DNA from: Pseudomonadota bacterium | GTDB lineage: Bacteria; Pseudomonadota; Gammaproteobacteria; Steroidobacterales; Steroidobacteraceae | Length of the DNA stretch: 64,000 bases | NCBI GenBank assembly: GCA_037200975.1 | Contig: JBBCGI010000001.1 | Location: 4,361,716 to 4,425,715 of the forward strand | Direction: 5' to 3' | Part shown: piece by piece, positions 8,303 to 17,490 of the stretch | Position numbering within the stretch: position 1 is the first letter of the stretch | Layout: each line of letters opens with the position of its first letter | Made by a program: the position numbers and the translations under genes | Notes under the pieces: model-generated | Told to the model about the DNA's origin: nothing | Seen by the model: only the letters and a program-made list of their open reading frames with translations | Databases searched by the model: none

Positions 8303-9088
8303 CTAGGAGGTTGGCGCGCCCACCAGCACCGGCGCCGGCGTCTTGTGCGGCCCAAGCCGGCCCACGATCGGTAGTTTGATTGACAGGCTCTTCGGATCCA
8401 CCCCGAAGGTGAGCCCGAGCAGATTCAGCTCGACGCCTTCTTCCACTCCCGCCGCGACGCCTGCGATACCGAACAAACTGGCCTGCCCGCCGGTGCCGCT
8501 CGGCAACTTGTTGAACGAACGCCAGCCGAGGTAATCCTTGCCGATGGCGGTGGGCGGCAGATCCACGCGCAACTCGGGCACGCGCCGCAGGATGAAGGCC
8601 GTGAAGGTATTGGAATTGGGGCCCGGCCAGATGTGATAACGGCCGGGATATGGGTATTCCTGCACTGCCATCTCGATGCGCCGGATGATTTCATCGACTC
8701 CGGGTCCGCGGATATCGCCTAACAATTCGGGTTTGTTGCCGTACCAGTAACCGTCGGCCGGGCGATTGCGCTCCACCACCACGGTGCCGGTGCGTTTCAG
8801 GCGCCAGCCCATGACTTCGTGCACCGTGAATTCCGCGGCGTTCGCCGGCTTGACCGCGACCCAGGTATGTACGCCGAACCAACCGCGCCAGCTCACCGCG
8901 CGCGCCGAATACACCTGCACGACGGCCTCGGGGGTGGTGGCCGGATCGGGCGCGAGGCCGGCCGGTTCGCGCGAAGCCGTGCGCCAGTCACGCGCCGCCA
9001 GTTGGCCGCTGAAGGCGAGGTAGCAGAACGCGAGCGGGAAATACGCCAGGACGATGGCGAAGGTCAGACGTTTCTTGCGGGCGGGCAT
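8303..9088 (-). CDS. DUF3750 domain protein
   Basis: 261 residues with one N-terminal transmembrane segment (about residues 9-30) followed by an extracytoplasmic domain. The segment WPGPNSNTF and the VHTWVAVKPANA region are typical of DUF3750, a family of unknown function in Proteobacteria. It is convergent with the upstream glycine-rich gene (15-base gap) and read in the same direction as the secreted protein to its right. Confidence 0.8.
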   Translation of the reverse strand: MPARKKRLTFAIVLAYFPLAFCYLAFSGQLAARDWRTASREPAGLAPDPATTPEAVVQVYSARAVSWRGWFGVHTWVAVKPANAAEFTVHEVMGWRLKRTGTVVVERNRPADGYWYGNKPELLGDIRGPGVDEIIRRIEMAVQEYPYPGRYHIWPGPNSNTFTAFILRRVPELRVDLPPTAIGKDYLGWRSFNKLPSGTGGQASLFGIAGVAAGVEEGVELNLLGLTFGVDPKSLSIKLPIVGRLGPHKTPAPVLVGAPTS

Positions 9089-9164
9089 AGGGCAGAGACA
9101 CTAACAGTCCTGGAGTAGTTCCAGCTGTCGGAGGTCATGCCGGCATGCGGATCGCCGGGTGCGA

Positions 9165-11057
9165 TCAAGTGCCGATGCGGAATGCGCGGAACGAGTGCGG
9201 CGCCAGGGTGAACGCGGCGGCGCTGGTCGCCGGCGGCGCCGGGCCGAAGCGCGGCGGCTCCTTGCGTTCGGTGGTCTTGATGATTTCGTTCGTCAACAGG
9301 TCGCTGATGGCGGTGACATCCGCGGGCAGCGACACCTGCGCGTTCACCGGTTCGTCGCGGAAGTTGTGCACGATGAACGTGCCGTTGTCGTAGACGAACA
9401 AGCTCACCTTGCCAGGCGCCTCGAGCTTCACGGGCAGGGCGGCGCCGAGCGTGCGGCGAATGGCGTTGAGCACGGGCTCCGGGTAGTTCGACAGATCCGC
9501 GAAGTTCTCGGGGATGGTCAACACCTGCAGCTGTCCGTCCAGGTAGTCCGCGTCGTGCAGGATGGGCCAGCCGTTGTCGCCATCGACCGCGGACACCAGC
9601 TCCCATGAGTCGTTGGTGCGATAGGTGATCTGCGGGATCAGCAGCGGCTTGTCGCTGCTGACGATGTCGCCGCGCCCGACGATGAACTTCGACACCAGGG
9701 CGACGCGGCCGGAATCCTCCAGCTCCGCGATGCCCTCGATGCCGCGGCCGCGCAGCGCCTTCAACAATCCCGACGTGATCACGACATTCTTGCCGCGCTT
9801 CAACTGGCCTTCGATGAAGTCGACGATCTTCGGATCGGCCGCCGCCTGTGCGGTTAGCAACACGATGGCTTCATCGGCTGGAAAGGCCGGCACCATCTCG
9901 ATCGGAATCCCGGCCATGCCCAGGTAGTTCTGCAGGAAATCCTCGCCGAGCGCGTTGTACGGTTTGTAACTCTTGATGCCCACGGGTTTGCCGAGTTTGC
10001 CCAGCACCTTGTCGACGGATTCGAACGACACTCCGGCGACGCGCGCGTAGTGCGTGGGCACGAACGATTTTCCATCGGCCAGCTTCACCGCCTTCGTCAC
10101 GTCCTTGAAGCTGAAACTCGTGGGCTGCATCTGCCGCGGCGCGCTCTTCTTCGCATCGAGCGGATACAGCATCTGCCGGATGTCGAACAGCGTGATCTCG
10201 GGTGCAGCCCTGGCGAACAACGTGAGCCATAACTGTTCGGCGTAGCGGTCGTAGTAGGTAGCGCCGCCGGTATCCACCCAGCCGCCGCCATTGCGGCCGG
10301 GCGCGATGTTCTCGAAATACCGCATGATGTTGTAGCCCAGATAGGGCTGCAGGTGCTGCGCGCTGCGCACCGCGTCGCGCGTTTCGGTCCCGGTGTAGAT
10401 GCCATCGAACAGCTGCGGGCCGCGCGCGAGGTTGAAGCCCAGCGCGGGGAAATGGTCGTACCAGTTCGGGTACTTGATGATCACCTTCACCTTCGGGTTC
10501 ACGCGCTTCGCCGGACCGATCACGAGGTTCTTTGCGGCGTCCTCCATGATCGCGAGACGGTAATCCGTCCAGCTGCGTTTCCCCTTGGGCATTTTGGCAA
10601 GCGCCGCGACGTCGTAGTCCGACTTCGTGCTGGTGAAGAAGAAATCGTCGAGGATGAATTCGTCGAAGTGTCTGGCGGTGTGTTCGGCGATCTCGCGCAC
10701 CTGTTTGCGGTGCTCGGGATTCGAATAGGAGAACGTCTCGAAGCGGTTCGGCTCGCTGATGGTGAACGTGATGCCGCCCGCCACCGCGACGCCGCGCGCG
10801 GTGAAGAATTTCTTGACCGCTTCGAGCGTGGCATCGTCGATCACGATGCGGTCGCGGTGCGTCTCGATGTACACGCGGTCGACGTGCACCTCGCGCGAGA
10901 CGGCGTCCCAGCTGTCGGCCAGCCATTTCGGGTCCGCCATCTTCTGCACTTCCTGCGCGCGGCAGTAGATGGCGACGCGGAAGTTGTCGTAGGCCTGCAC
11001 CGGAGCCAGCAGCGAAATCAGCAGGGCGGCAAGCCCTGCCGTCGAGAATCTGCTCAT
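9165..11057 (-). CDS. Secreted glycosidase-like protein of unknown specificity
   Basis: About 630 residues from ATG 11057; an ATG six codons upstream is possible. A signal peptide precedes AYDNFRVAIYC. The N-terminal half reads like a TIM-barrel hydrolase, with VDRVYIETHRD, HFDEFILDDFFFTS carrying a DD pair, and VIIKYPNWYDHFP. The middle (RKGKNVVITSGLL region) resembles the glutamine-amidotransferase-like trimerisation module of some glycosidases. The C-terminus ends in a beta-sandwich-like APHSFRAFRIGT. I cannot name the glycoside hydrolase family, so the enzymatic role is inferred from fold-like features only. Confidence 0.6.
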   Translation of the reverse strand: MSRFSTAGLAALLISLLAPVQAYDNFRVAIYCRAQEVQKMADPKWLADSWDAVSREVHVDRVYIETHRDRIVIDDATLEAVKKFFTARGVAVAGGITFTISEPNRFETFSYSNPEHRKQVREIAEHTARHFDEFILDDFFFTSTKSDYDVAALAKMPKGKRSWTDYRLAIMEDAAKNLVIGPAKRVNPKVKVIIKYPNWYDHFPALGFNLARGPQLFDGIYTGTETRDAVRSAQHLQPYLGYNIMRYFENIAPGRNGGGWVDTGGATYYDRYAEQLWLTLFARAAPEITLFDIRQMLYPLDAKKSAPRQMQPTSFSFKDVTKAVKLADGKSFVPTHYARVAGVSFESVDKVLGKLGKPVGIKSYKPYNALGEDFLQNYLGMAGIPIEMVPAFPADEAIVLLTAQAAADPKIVDFIEGQLKRGKNVVITSGLLKALRGRGIEGIAELEDSGRVALVSKFIVGRGDIVSSDKPLLIPQITYRTNDSWELVSAVDGDNGWPILHDADYLDGQLQVLTIPENFADLSNYPEPVLNAIRRTLGAALPVKLEAPGKVSLFVYDNGTFIVHNFRDEPVNAQVSLPADVTAISDLLTNEIIKTTERKEPPRFGPAPPATSAAAFTLAPHSFRAFRIGT

Positions 11058-11079
11058 CGCTCCCCCTCGCGACACCGAA

Positions 11080-11640
11080 CTAGTAGATGAATGGTGCCAG
11101 GCGCTTCGTGCGCCGCATGTAGTTTATGTAGGGTGTGCCGAGCGCGCTGGACAATGCGTGTTCCTCGGTCGCGATGCGCCGGCCGAAGGCCCAGAGGATG
11201 GGCAGCATCACGACCGCCAACGACACCCAGTTCGCCATACACATCGCCAGCCCGAGGAAGGCCAGCAGTGCGCCGGCATAGGAGGGGTGGCGCACGCGCG
11301 CGTAGGGTCCGGTGTCGATGATCTCGTGGGCGGAATGAATGGCGACGTTCACCGTGAAGAAGCGGCCCAGATAGATGATGGAATACCAGCGCAGGATGAG
11401 CCCGAGGGCGAACAGCGCGCTGCCGGCCCAGACCACGGTCTGGTTGGCGATGGCCGCGGCGGGCAGCCGAAAAGAAGCCACGATGCCGGCCGAGACCGCC
11501 AGGACAATCGTGATCCACAACGTGCGCAGCGTGCTGTCGTCGGCGTCCACGCTGTCGTCGCGCGAGCGTTTGAGCAGCCCCAGGCCGATTTCGGACAGAC
11601 CGTAGGCGAGGCCGAGGATCGCGGGCATGGGGAGGTGCAT
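11080..11640 (-). CDS. Isoprenylcysteine carboxyl methyltransferase-like membrane protein
   Basis: 186 residues from ATG 11640, which begins directly at the first hydrophobic segment; the longer open frame adds a basic, non-hydrophobic stretch I regard as non-coding. There are four to five membrane segments. The C-terminal half carries the family signature GPYARVRHPSYAG and RIATEEHALSSALG, ending in YINYMRRTKRLAPFIY. These SAM-dependent enzymes methylate membrane-embedded substrates; bacterial targets are mostly unknown. It lies 22 bases downstream of the secreted glycosidase-like gene in the opposite sense of genome coordinates, but on the same strand. Confidence 0.8.
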   Translation of the reverse strand: MHLPMPAILGLAYGLSEIGLGLLKRSRDDSVDADDSTLRTLWITIVLAVSAGIVASFRLPAAAIANQTVVWAGSALFALGLILRWYSIIYLGRFFTVNVAIHSAHEIIDTGPYARVRHPSYAGALLAFLGLAMCMANWVSLAVVMLPILWAFGRRIATEEHALSSALGTPYINYMRRTKRLAPFIY

Positions 11641-11835
11641 CGCGATGAAGTCTAATCCGATCCGGGAGGCGATCAGGTTAATTCCGGGGGGATTGGGATG
11701 GGCGTCAACGCCCTGCGATTGATGTTGGCGGGGAAGTTGATTTGCCAGAGGCGCTCTGCATTGCGGACCCGTAGCGGTGTGCCTGCCGCCGAAGAGCGGA
11801 CGGGCGCGCGCTGCCATGACGTTCCGCCGAGGTAG

Positions 11836-12645
11836 TTAGCTCAGCAGCGGCGCGATCGCATCCAGCAGCCGGTCGGGTGACGCGGTGCGGCCGTCGAGCC
11901 AGGCGCATTCGAACTCCGCGATCTCGACTCCGATCACCTTGCGCGTGGCGAGCGCGGTGGCGCAGGCGTGAAGATCCGCGAGTGTGAGACCGTCTGGCAC
12001 TTCGTATTCGATCGGCACGATGCCGGGTTCGAGCACGTCGCAGTCGAGGTGGACGTAGACGTCGCGCTGACCGACAGCCGCGCCGAGGCGCTCGGCCAGG
12101 CGGGGGCCGGCGTCGACCAGCTTCAACCGGCCGCTGGCGATCAGCGACTTCTCGTGCGGATCGAGATCGCGCGCGCCGACCAGCACCACGTTCGCCAGGT
12201 CGAGGCCGGCGCCGAGGCCGCTATCCCAGTGACCCGCGGCGCCGGTGATGACCATGCCGCCGAGATAGGGCACTTCGTTCGAAGTCGGCAGGTTGGAATC
12301 GCCGTGCGCGTCGAACCACACCACGCAGGCTGCGGGATGACGCCGCGCGACCTCCGGCACGGTGGCGAGGCCGGCGGCGCAGCGTCCCATGGTGGCGACA
12401 ATGCGTTGACCGCCGTTCAGCAACCCGGCATAGGTGCCGGCGAAAGCCTGCAGATCGGCGCGCGCGGCGGCGAGTTGCTCGTCCCAGCGCGTGGTGGATA
12501 AAACCGGCTGGGCGCTGCTGACGAAGGTGGTCGCGAAGCCGAAACGGCGTGCGATCGCGGAGCCGAGCAATTGCGCGCCGGCCATGCCGCGCGGATTGCG
12601 ATCGCCGGCGCGCCCGCGGTAGACGACGAGGGAGGGGGAATCCAT
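11836..12645 (-). CDS. Arginase/agmatinase-family protein
   Basis: 269 residues from ATG 12645; the frame extends further upstream without family similarity. Ureohydrolase metal-binding motifs are visible: VVWFDAHGDSN and YVHLDCDVLEP, plus a C-terminal VGVEIAEFECAW. The second motif has E where classical arginases have D (D-x-D-x-x-D becomes D-C-D-V-L-E), so the second metal site may be altered. Whether it acts on arginine, agmatine, a guanidino acid or formimidoylglutamate cannot be decided. A hutG-type deformylase occurs elsewhere in the window, so there is no need to invoke a hut role. Confidence 0.8.
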   Translation of the reverse strand: MDSPSLVVYRGRAGDRNPRGMAGAQLLGSAIARRFGFATTFVSSAQPVLSTTRWDEQLAAARADLQAFAGTYAGLLNGGQRIVATMGRCAAGLATVPEVARRHPAACVVWFDAHGDSNLPTSNEVPYLGGMVITGAAGHWDSGLGAGLDLANVVLVGARDLDPHEKSLIASGRLKLVDAGPRLAERLGAAVGQRDVYVHLDCDVLEPGIVPIEYEVPDGLTLADLHACATALATRKVIGVEIAEFECAWLDGRTASPDRLLDAIAPLLS

Positions 12646-12679
12646 CGCGCGCGAAACTATCCGCTTTGCGCGCAGGACG

Positions 12680-12994
12680 CTACTCACAGGTCGCGCATCG
12701 GCCCGACAGCGCGCCATGGCCCTGCGGCAGCGGTTCGTGCGGATCGTGCTCGTGAATGACCAGCAGCCGGCGTTCGCCGCCGCGCCTGACGAACACCATC
12801 GCGCCGCTGGCGCCTTCGCTCTGCCAGCCGTCGCGCTCGAGCGCGGCAAGACCGGTGGCGAAACCATTGCGCAGATCGCTGCCCGCGGGTAGTTCGGTGG
12901 CGTCGAGGACGTTGTGGAACAGGTCGCGCAACACCAGCCAGCGGGAGTGGTTCGAAGTCGCGAGCGGATCGTATTTGCTTCTCTTGGTCGTCAT
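12680..12994 (-). CDS. Small conserved-looking protein of unknown function
   Basis: 104 residues from ATG 12994 (MTTKRSKYDP). An in-frame upstream ATG would add eight residues. It has no signal peptide or membrane segment. The C-terminus contains ERRLLVIHEHDPHEPLPQG and ends in CATCE, a possible metal or redox pair. Codon use matches neighbouring genes. I do not recognise the family. Confidence 0.55.
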   Translation of the reverse strand: MTTKRSKYDPLATSNHSRWLVLRDLFHNVLDATELPAGSDLRNGFATGLAALERDGWQSEGASGAMVFVRRGGERRLLVIHEHDPHEPLPQGHGALSGRCATCE

Positions 12995-13093
12995 GGCGGC
13001 TACCGATCGGGATTTCACGCGGGAGGTGAAACGGTAGCGAAGCCGGCGCCAGGTCGTCCAACCAGTAGTCCGCGCTGCGGCAAGCTGTATGGC

Positions 13094-13197
13094 TAAGTCG
13101 GTGCCGGGTGGGGAAAGTGGGGAATTAGCCGTAAAGCCGAAGCCAGATCCGCCGCCGTGGAGCTAATTCCCCACTTTCCCCACCCGGCACCGACTTA
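13094..13197. repeat. Family B palindrome, copy 1
   Basis: A perfect 35-bp inverted repeat (13094-13128 and 13163-13197) with a 34-nt loop. The outer 16 bases TAAGTCGGTGCCGGGT are shared with copies at 36635 and 43220. The inner 19 bases (GGGGAAAGTGGGGAATTAG) are unique to this copy. It lies upstream of the small gene at 12680-12994. Confidence 0.9.
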
Positions 13198-13210
13198 CGG
13201 CACCAACCTC

Positions 13211-13241
13211 AAAAAAAGAGGCCGCGTGTAAACGCGGCCTC
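13211..13241 (-). terminator. Strong Rho-independent terminator on the minus strand
   Basis: A 9-bp stem (13218-13226 with 13233-13241, GAGGCCGCG) and 6-nt loop are followed on the minus strand by seven consecutive T (13217-13211). It ends transcription coming from the two-component and efflux genes on the right, about 350 nt after the response-regulator stop codon, or ends a separate small transcript. Confidence 0.85.
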
Positions 13242-13556
13242 CGTGTGAGTGCAATGTCGCATCCATAAAATGCTTGTTGCCTCACGTGTAGAGACACGTC
13301 GGCATACCGGGATGGTTGCTTCATGAATCTACGATTGCAGTATCGCGGATGCGCCCGGCGCTTCGAAGTCGCAAATCGCTGAAGCTCGCGTCTCAATTTT
13401 CTGACAACGGCAATGAAGCAGGGTGTGCGATTCCCGGCACCCGTCTTTCGATGCCACGCCGGTATGGCCAAGGCGGGCGGGTGCACCGTCAGATCGGTGC
13501 ATGGCCAAATTCTTACGCGGCCATGTGCTGCAGATGCGGCCCCCGTCCCGTCCGAG
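13242..13556. other. Gap without a convincing gene
   Basis: About 315 bases between the minus-strand terminator and a family A palindrome. Short open frames exist on both strands, but none has recognisable content or a ribosome-binding site. A small perfect hairpin, ACGTGT with ACACGT around a 4-nt loop, sits at 13288-13303. It could be a long 3' untranslated region or hold a small RNA ending at the terminator. Confidence 0.4.
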
Positions 13557-13593
13557 AGGGGACATGCCTATTTTTTAAATAGGCATGTCCCCT
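13557..13593. repeat. Family A palindrome, copy 2
   Basis: A perfect 17-bp inverted repeat, AGGGGACATGCCTATTT and its complement, with a 3-nt loop. It abuts the response-regulator stop codon (13595-13597). Same outer GGGGACA motif as copies at 5861 and 34631. Confidence 0.9.
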
Positions 13594-13594
13594 T

Positions 13595-14257
13595 TTAGCT
13601 CAAGCGGATCAGGCCGCGTTTGTGGGCGACGGCGACGGCTTCGGTGCGCGAAATCGCGTCCAGCTTCGCCAGGATCGCTTTCACGTGGGTCTTGGCGGTG
13701 CCTTCGGTGATCGTCAGGCGCCGCGCGATGTCCTTGTTGGAGCGGCCTTCCGCCACGAGTTGCAGCACGTCGAGTTCGCGCGTGGTCAGCGTGGGCTTGG
13801 TCATCCGCTGCAACGCCTTGGCGGCGATGCTCGATGAGGTGTACGGCCGATCTTCGGCCACCGCGCGGATCGCCGACAGGATCTCCTGCCGCGGCGCGTC
13901 CTTCAGCAGATACCCCTTCGCGCCCTGGCTCAACGAACGGAAAATATCCTCGTCGCCGTCATACGTGGTCATGATCAGCAGCGCGGCCTTGGGGTATTTC
14001 TCCAGCACCTTCTGCACGACCGCCGCGCCATCGAGCTTCGGCATGCGCAGATCGAGCACCATCACATCGGGTTTGTGTGTCTCGTACAGCTCGAGCGCCT
14101 CGGCGCCGTCGCCGGCCTCGGCCACGACGTGCATGTCGGGTTGCTGATTGACGATAGCGGCCAATCCGTCGCGCACCACGGGGTGATCGTCCGCGAGGAT
14201 CACGCTGATCTTGCGCGCTGCCGCTTTCAGAGGTTCCTTGAGAGTCGCGGCATTCAT
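13595..14257 (-). CDS. NarL/LuxR-type two-component response regulator
   Basis: 220 residues from ATG 14257, which overlaps the sensor-kinase stop (ATGA). An N-terminal receiver domain has the acidic pair in LADDHPVVRD and the phospho-acceptor D69 in VMVLDLRMPK. The C-terminal LuxR helix-turn-helix contains LTTRELDVLQLVAEGRSNKD and ITEGTAKTHVKAILAKL. It should be phosphorylated by the adjoining GAF histidine kinase and act as a transcription factor. Its position at the end of an efflux operon makes control of that pump a reasonable guess. Confidence 0.95.
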   Translation of the reverse strand: MNAATLKEPLKAAARKISVILADDHPVVRDGLAAIVNQQPDMHVVAEAGDGAEALELYETHKPDVMVLDLRMPKLDGAAVVQKVLEKYPKAALLIMTTYDGDEDIFRSLSQGAKGYLLKDAPRQEILSAIRAVAEDRPYTSSSIAAKALQRMTKPTLTTRELDVLQLVAEGRSNKDIARRLTITEGTAKTHVKAILAKLDAISRTEAVAVAHKRGLIRLS

Positions 14258-16047
14258 GCGATCACCGGGCGCGGCAGGCACACAATGATGCTGGTGCCAT
14301 GATCCGGCGCGCTCACGATGCTGAACGTCCCGCCGATTGCGCCCGCGCGTTCGCGCATGTTGTTGAGTCCATAACCCTGCTGCGCGTAGAGCTCGGGCAT
14401 CAGCGTCATGCCGCGGCCGTCGTCGACCACGCTCAGCGTCCATTGCGCCGGCTCTTCGAGCAGCACGATGCGCACGTTGTTCGGATGCGCGTGGCGCAAT
14501 GCATTGCTGACAGCTTCGGTGGCGATGCGGAACAGCTCGTGCTGACGCTCAGGGACAAGCCCTTCGCCCGCCATCGCGCCTTCGAAGCTGCACAACGTGC
14601 GCCCCTGCACGGTCGAACGTTCGGCCAGCTGGCGCAACGCGAGCTCCAGGCCCACGCGGCGGGCCGGATCGGGCCGCAACGCGCCCACCGAGCGGCGCGC
14701 ATCGGCCAGGCCCTGCTTGGCGAGGCTCTGGATGCGCGTCAGGATTTCGGGCAGCGGCGAATTGCGCGCGCACTCGTGCATGGCTTCCTCGGCCGCGCCG
14801 AGCTGCATCAGGATGCCGGTGAAGCCTTGCGCCAGGCCGTCATGGATTTCCTGGCCGATGCGATTGCGCTCGGCCAGCACGGCCGCGTTCTTGGCGGCCA
14901 TGCCGAGTTTCTTCAGGCCGATACACAAGGTCGCCTGGTGCGCGATCGCGAGGGCGAGTTCAGCGCGCTCGGCCGACAAGGCTTCGGTATGGCGAAAGAC
15001 GAGTCCGATGAACCCCGACGAGGTTTCACCGTACACCAGCGGAAGTAGATAGCTGCTCTTGTGACCCTCGCGCGCATGCCATTCGGCGACGCCGGGCCAC
15101 GACAGGCGGCCAAATGGTTCGAGCGGGTAGAACACCGGCTCCTGGAATTGCTTGAGGATGTCGTGGATGCGCGCTTCTTCTTCCGTCGCGCTCGGCGCGA
15201 ACGGCGGCGGTCCGACCTTGCCATTCTCGGCGTGGATGAACACCTTCCACTTCTTTTCGTCGGTGTCGAAGCCGATCGCAAACGCGGCGGCCGCATCGAG
15301 CTGGCGCGTGGCATCGAGCAAAATGTTCGCGATGAAATCAGCGGGATCGGGAACCCGGGCGAGTTTCACGAGGTTCGCGCGCAGCGTTTCATTGGCGCGG
15401 TGCAGTTGTGCCAGCCGCTCCTCGGCGGCCTGCTCGCGTTCGCGGCGCATGGTTTCGACCAGACGTTCGCGGTGCAACGCGGCACCGACCAGACCGGCCG
15501 CAATCTCCAGCGCCGAGACAATCGAGGAATCGAATTCGCGTACACGCTGCCAGTCGTCGAAGCCGATGACGCCGACGTATTCCAGGTCCACGAGAATCGG
15601 CACGATGGCCGAAGTGCGCGCCTTGTCGCTGGTGATGCTCGCGGTGTCGAAGCCGCGTGTGGAATCCGGGCAGAACACCACGCTCTTGCCCGACTGCAAC
15701 ATGGTGCAGAACTGATCGGAGCGTGGCTCGTTCCACGGCTCTTCTTCATCTTCACCGCCGCCACAGCAGGCGGTCTCCAGGCGTTCGTCGATCCACTCCG
15801 CTTTGATCTTGAGCCACTTCTCGCCGTTCGGCCCGATCTCGGCAAAGGCGAGGGCGGTCCGGTCGACCTGCGCGGCTTCGCCCAGCAGGCGCAGCACCTT
15901 GGGCATGACCTTCATGGCGTCCGGCGCTTCGAGCAGCAGGCGACTGGCCTGGGCGGCCGCCGCCAGCAGCCGTTCACGCTGCTGCATGGACTGGTGGTTG
16001 AGGATGCCTTCGGCCGCGGCGGCGAGGTCTACTGGGTTGATGCTCAT
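14254..16047 (-). CDS. Soluble GAF-domain sensor histidine kinase (HisKA_3 type)
   Basis: 597 residues with no membrane segments, so probably cytoplasmic. Two GAF-like regions are apparent (about residues 25-195 and 225-380), joined by a charged coiled-coil-like linker (195-225). The dimerisation/phospho-acceptor box is RNRIGQEIHDGLAQGF with H402. The ATPase domain near the C-terminus has TEAVSNALRHAH (N-box) and VVDDGRGM (G1 box). A cysteine pair lies in the first GAF region, ETACCGGG (residues 91-98). It begins 27 bases after the outer-membrane efflux gene and overlaps the regulator gene by 4 bases. The ligand is unknown. Confidence 0.93.
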   Translation of the reverse strand: MSINPVDLAAAAEGILNHQSMQQRERLLAAAAQASRLLLEAPDAMKVMPKVLRLLGEAAQVDRTALAFAEIGPNGEKWLKIKAEWIDERLETACCGGGEDEEEPWNEPRSDQFCTMLQSGKSVVFCPDSTRGFDTASITSDKARTSAIVPILVDLEYVGVIGFDDWQRVREFDSSIVSALEIAAGLVGAALHRERLVETMRREREQAAEERLAQLHRANETLRANLVKLARVPDPADFIANILLDATRQLDAAAAFAIGFDTDEKKWKVFIHAENGKVGPPPFAPSATEEEARIHDILKQFQEPVFYPLEPFGRLSWPGVAEWHAREGHKSSYLLPLVYGETSSGFIGLVFRHTEALSAERAELALAIAHQATLCIGLKKLGMAAKNAAVLAERNRIGQEIHDGLAQGFTGILMQLGAAEEAMHECARNSPLPEILTRIQSLAKQGLADARRSVGALRPDPARRVGLELALRQLAERSTVQGRTLCSFEGAMAGEGLVPERQHELFRIATEAVSNALRHAHPNNVRIVLLEEPAQWTLSVVDDGRGMTLMPELYAQQGYGLNNMRERAGAIGGTFSIVSAPDHGTSIIVCLPRPVIA

Positions 16048-16074
16048 GGGGGCTACTTTACGCGTGAGAGACCC

Positions 16075-17490
16075 TTAATTGGGCCTCGGCGCGGACTCCC
16101 AACCGCCGCCCAGGGCCTTGTAGACCGCAATCAGGCTGGTGGCGGCCTCGGTACGGCTGCGGGCCAGGCGGTCCTCGGATTGCAGCTGGATCCGCTCGGC
16201 ATCCAGCACCTGCAGGAAGTCGCTGCTGCCGTTTTCATAACGCAGCCGGGCGAGGCGGGAGGCGGTGCCGCTGGCGGTTACGGCTTCCTGGTCATGGACC
16301 AGCCGGTCGCGCGCGCGGGCGTAGGTCACCAGCGAATCTTCGGTGTCTTCCAGGGCGCGCAGGACGGTCTGTTCGTAGTTCAGCAGGGCGCCGTCCGAGC
16401 GCGCCCGGGACGCGCCGATGCGCGCCTTCACGCGGCCGAGATCGAGCGCGGCCCAGGAGATGCCGGGCGCGATGCGCCAGGCGTCATTGCCGCTGTCGCC
16501 GAGGCCGTCATAGGTGCTCGAGACCGAACCCAGGTTTCCGACAAACGTGACGCGCGGAAAAATGTCCGCAATCGCGATGCCGACGCGCGCTGTCGCGCCG
16601 GCGAGTTGGCGCTCGGCGATCCGGATGTCGGGCCGGCGGCGCAACATGTCCGACGGATTTCCGACCGCGGTCATCGTCGGCAGCGGCGGCAGATCCGCAG
16701 GCGGCGTGAGCTCCGCGCGTAATGCGCCCGGCTCGCGGCCGATCAATACGCTCAAGCGATGAATCGAACGCGCCACCGCCGCTTCGAGCGGGCCGATGGT
16801 GCCGAGCGTGCCCGACAACTGCGCCTGCGCGCGGGAAGTGTCGAGTTCGGTGCCGCGGCCGTTGTCGAGCAGCACTTTCGCGAGGCCCAACGTGTCGCGC
16901 TGATTCACGACGTTGCGCTGCGCGACTTCGAGCTGTTGCTGAAAACCCCGCAGTTCGAAATAGGTGCGAGTGACTTCGGCGGTCACGCTGACCTGCGCAT
17001 CGTGCAGGCCGGCTTCCGCCGCACCGAGCTCGGCATTGCTCGCTTCGATGCCGCGCCGCACGCGGCCGAAGAAATCGAGCTCCCACACCGCGTCGAAGCC
17101 GGCGTCGTAGTAGGTCGCATCGCGTGAAACGCCGGGCAGCGCCTGCGCCGAACTCGTGCGCGATTCGGTGTAGCCGCCGCCCGCCGTGATGGTGGGCGCG
17201 AGGTCGAGATAACTCTCACCGCGCAACGCGCGCGCTTCCTTGATGCGCGACAGCGCGATGCGCAGGTCGTAGTTCGCCAGCAGTGCCTGGTCGACGAGCC
17301 GCGACAGCGTCGCGTCGTCGAAGGTCTGCCAGAACGTCGCGACGTTCGCGTCATTGCTGAATGTCGCGGGCTCCGCGCCTTCGAACTTGTCCGCGACTTT
17401 CGCCTCGGGCTGGTGGTAGTTGGGGCCCACCGCACAGGCGGCGAGAACCGCCGCCGCGAGTGGGGCTAACAGGAAACGTGCCTTAGACAT
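16075..17490 (-). CDS. RND efflux outer-membrane lipoprotein, NodT/OprM family
   Basis: 471 residues from ATG 17490. The lipobox VLAACAVGPNY predicts lipidation at the Cys near residue 19. Typical OMF features include the GPNYHQPEAKVA start, AVWELDFFGRVRRGIEAS, and the repeated MLRRRPDIRIAERQLAGA. It forms the outer-membrane channel of the tripartite pump. Its start overlaps the 3' end of the RND gene by 8 bases, so the two are translationally coupled. Confidence 0.95.
   Translation of the reverse strand: MSKARFLLAPLAAAVLAACAVGPNYHQPEAKVADKFEGAEPATFSNDANVATFWQTFDDATLSRLVDQALLANYDLRIALSRIKEARALRGESYLDLAPTITAGGGYTESRTSSAQALPGVSRDATYYDAGFDAVWELDFFGRVRRGIEASNAELGAAEAGLHDAQVSVTAEVTRTYFELRGFQQQLEVAQRNVVNQRDTLGLAKVLLDNGRGTELDTSRAQAQLSGTLGTIGPLEAAVARSIHRLSVLIGREPGALRAELTPPADLPPLPTMTAVGNPSDMLRRRPDIRIAERQLAGATARVGIAIADIFPRVTFVGNLGSVSSTYDGLGDSGNDAWRIAPGISWAALDLGRVKARIGASRARSDGALLNYEQTVLRALEDTEDSLVTYARARDRLVHDQEAVTASGTASRLARLRYENGSSDFLQVLDAERIQLQSEDRLARSRTEAATSLIAVYKALGGGWESAPRPN

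Noticed and set aside
11836-12645. HutG-type formimidoylglutamase assignment for the arginase-family gene
   Set aside because: It is 19 kb from the hut genes, and the metal motif cannot separate formimidoylglutamase from arginase or agmatinase.
13163-13565. Short minus-strand frames between the response regulator and the terminator
   Set aside because: They overlap palindromes or the terminator and have no family similarity or start signals.
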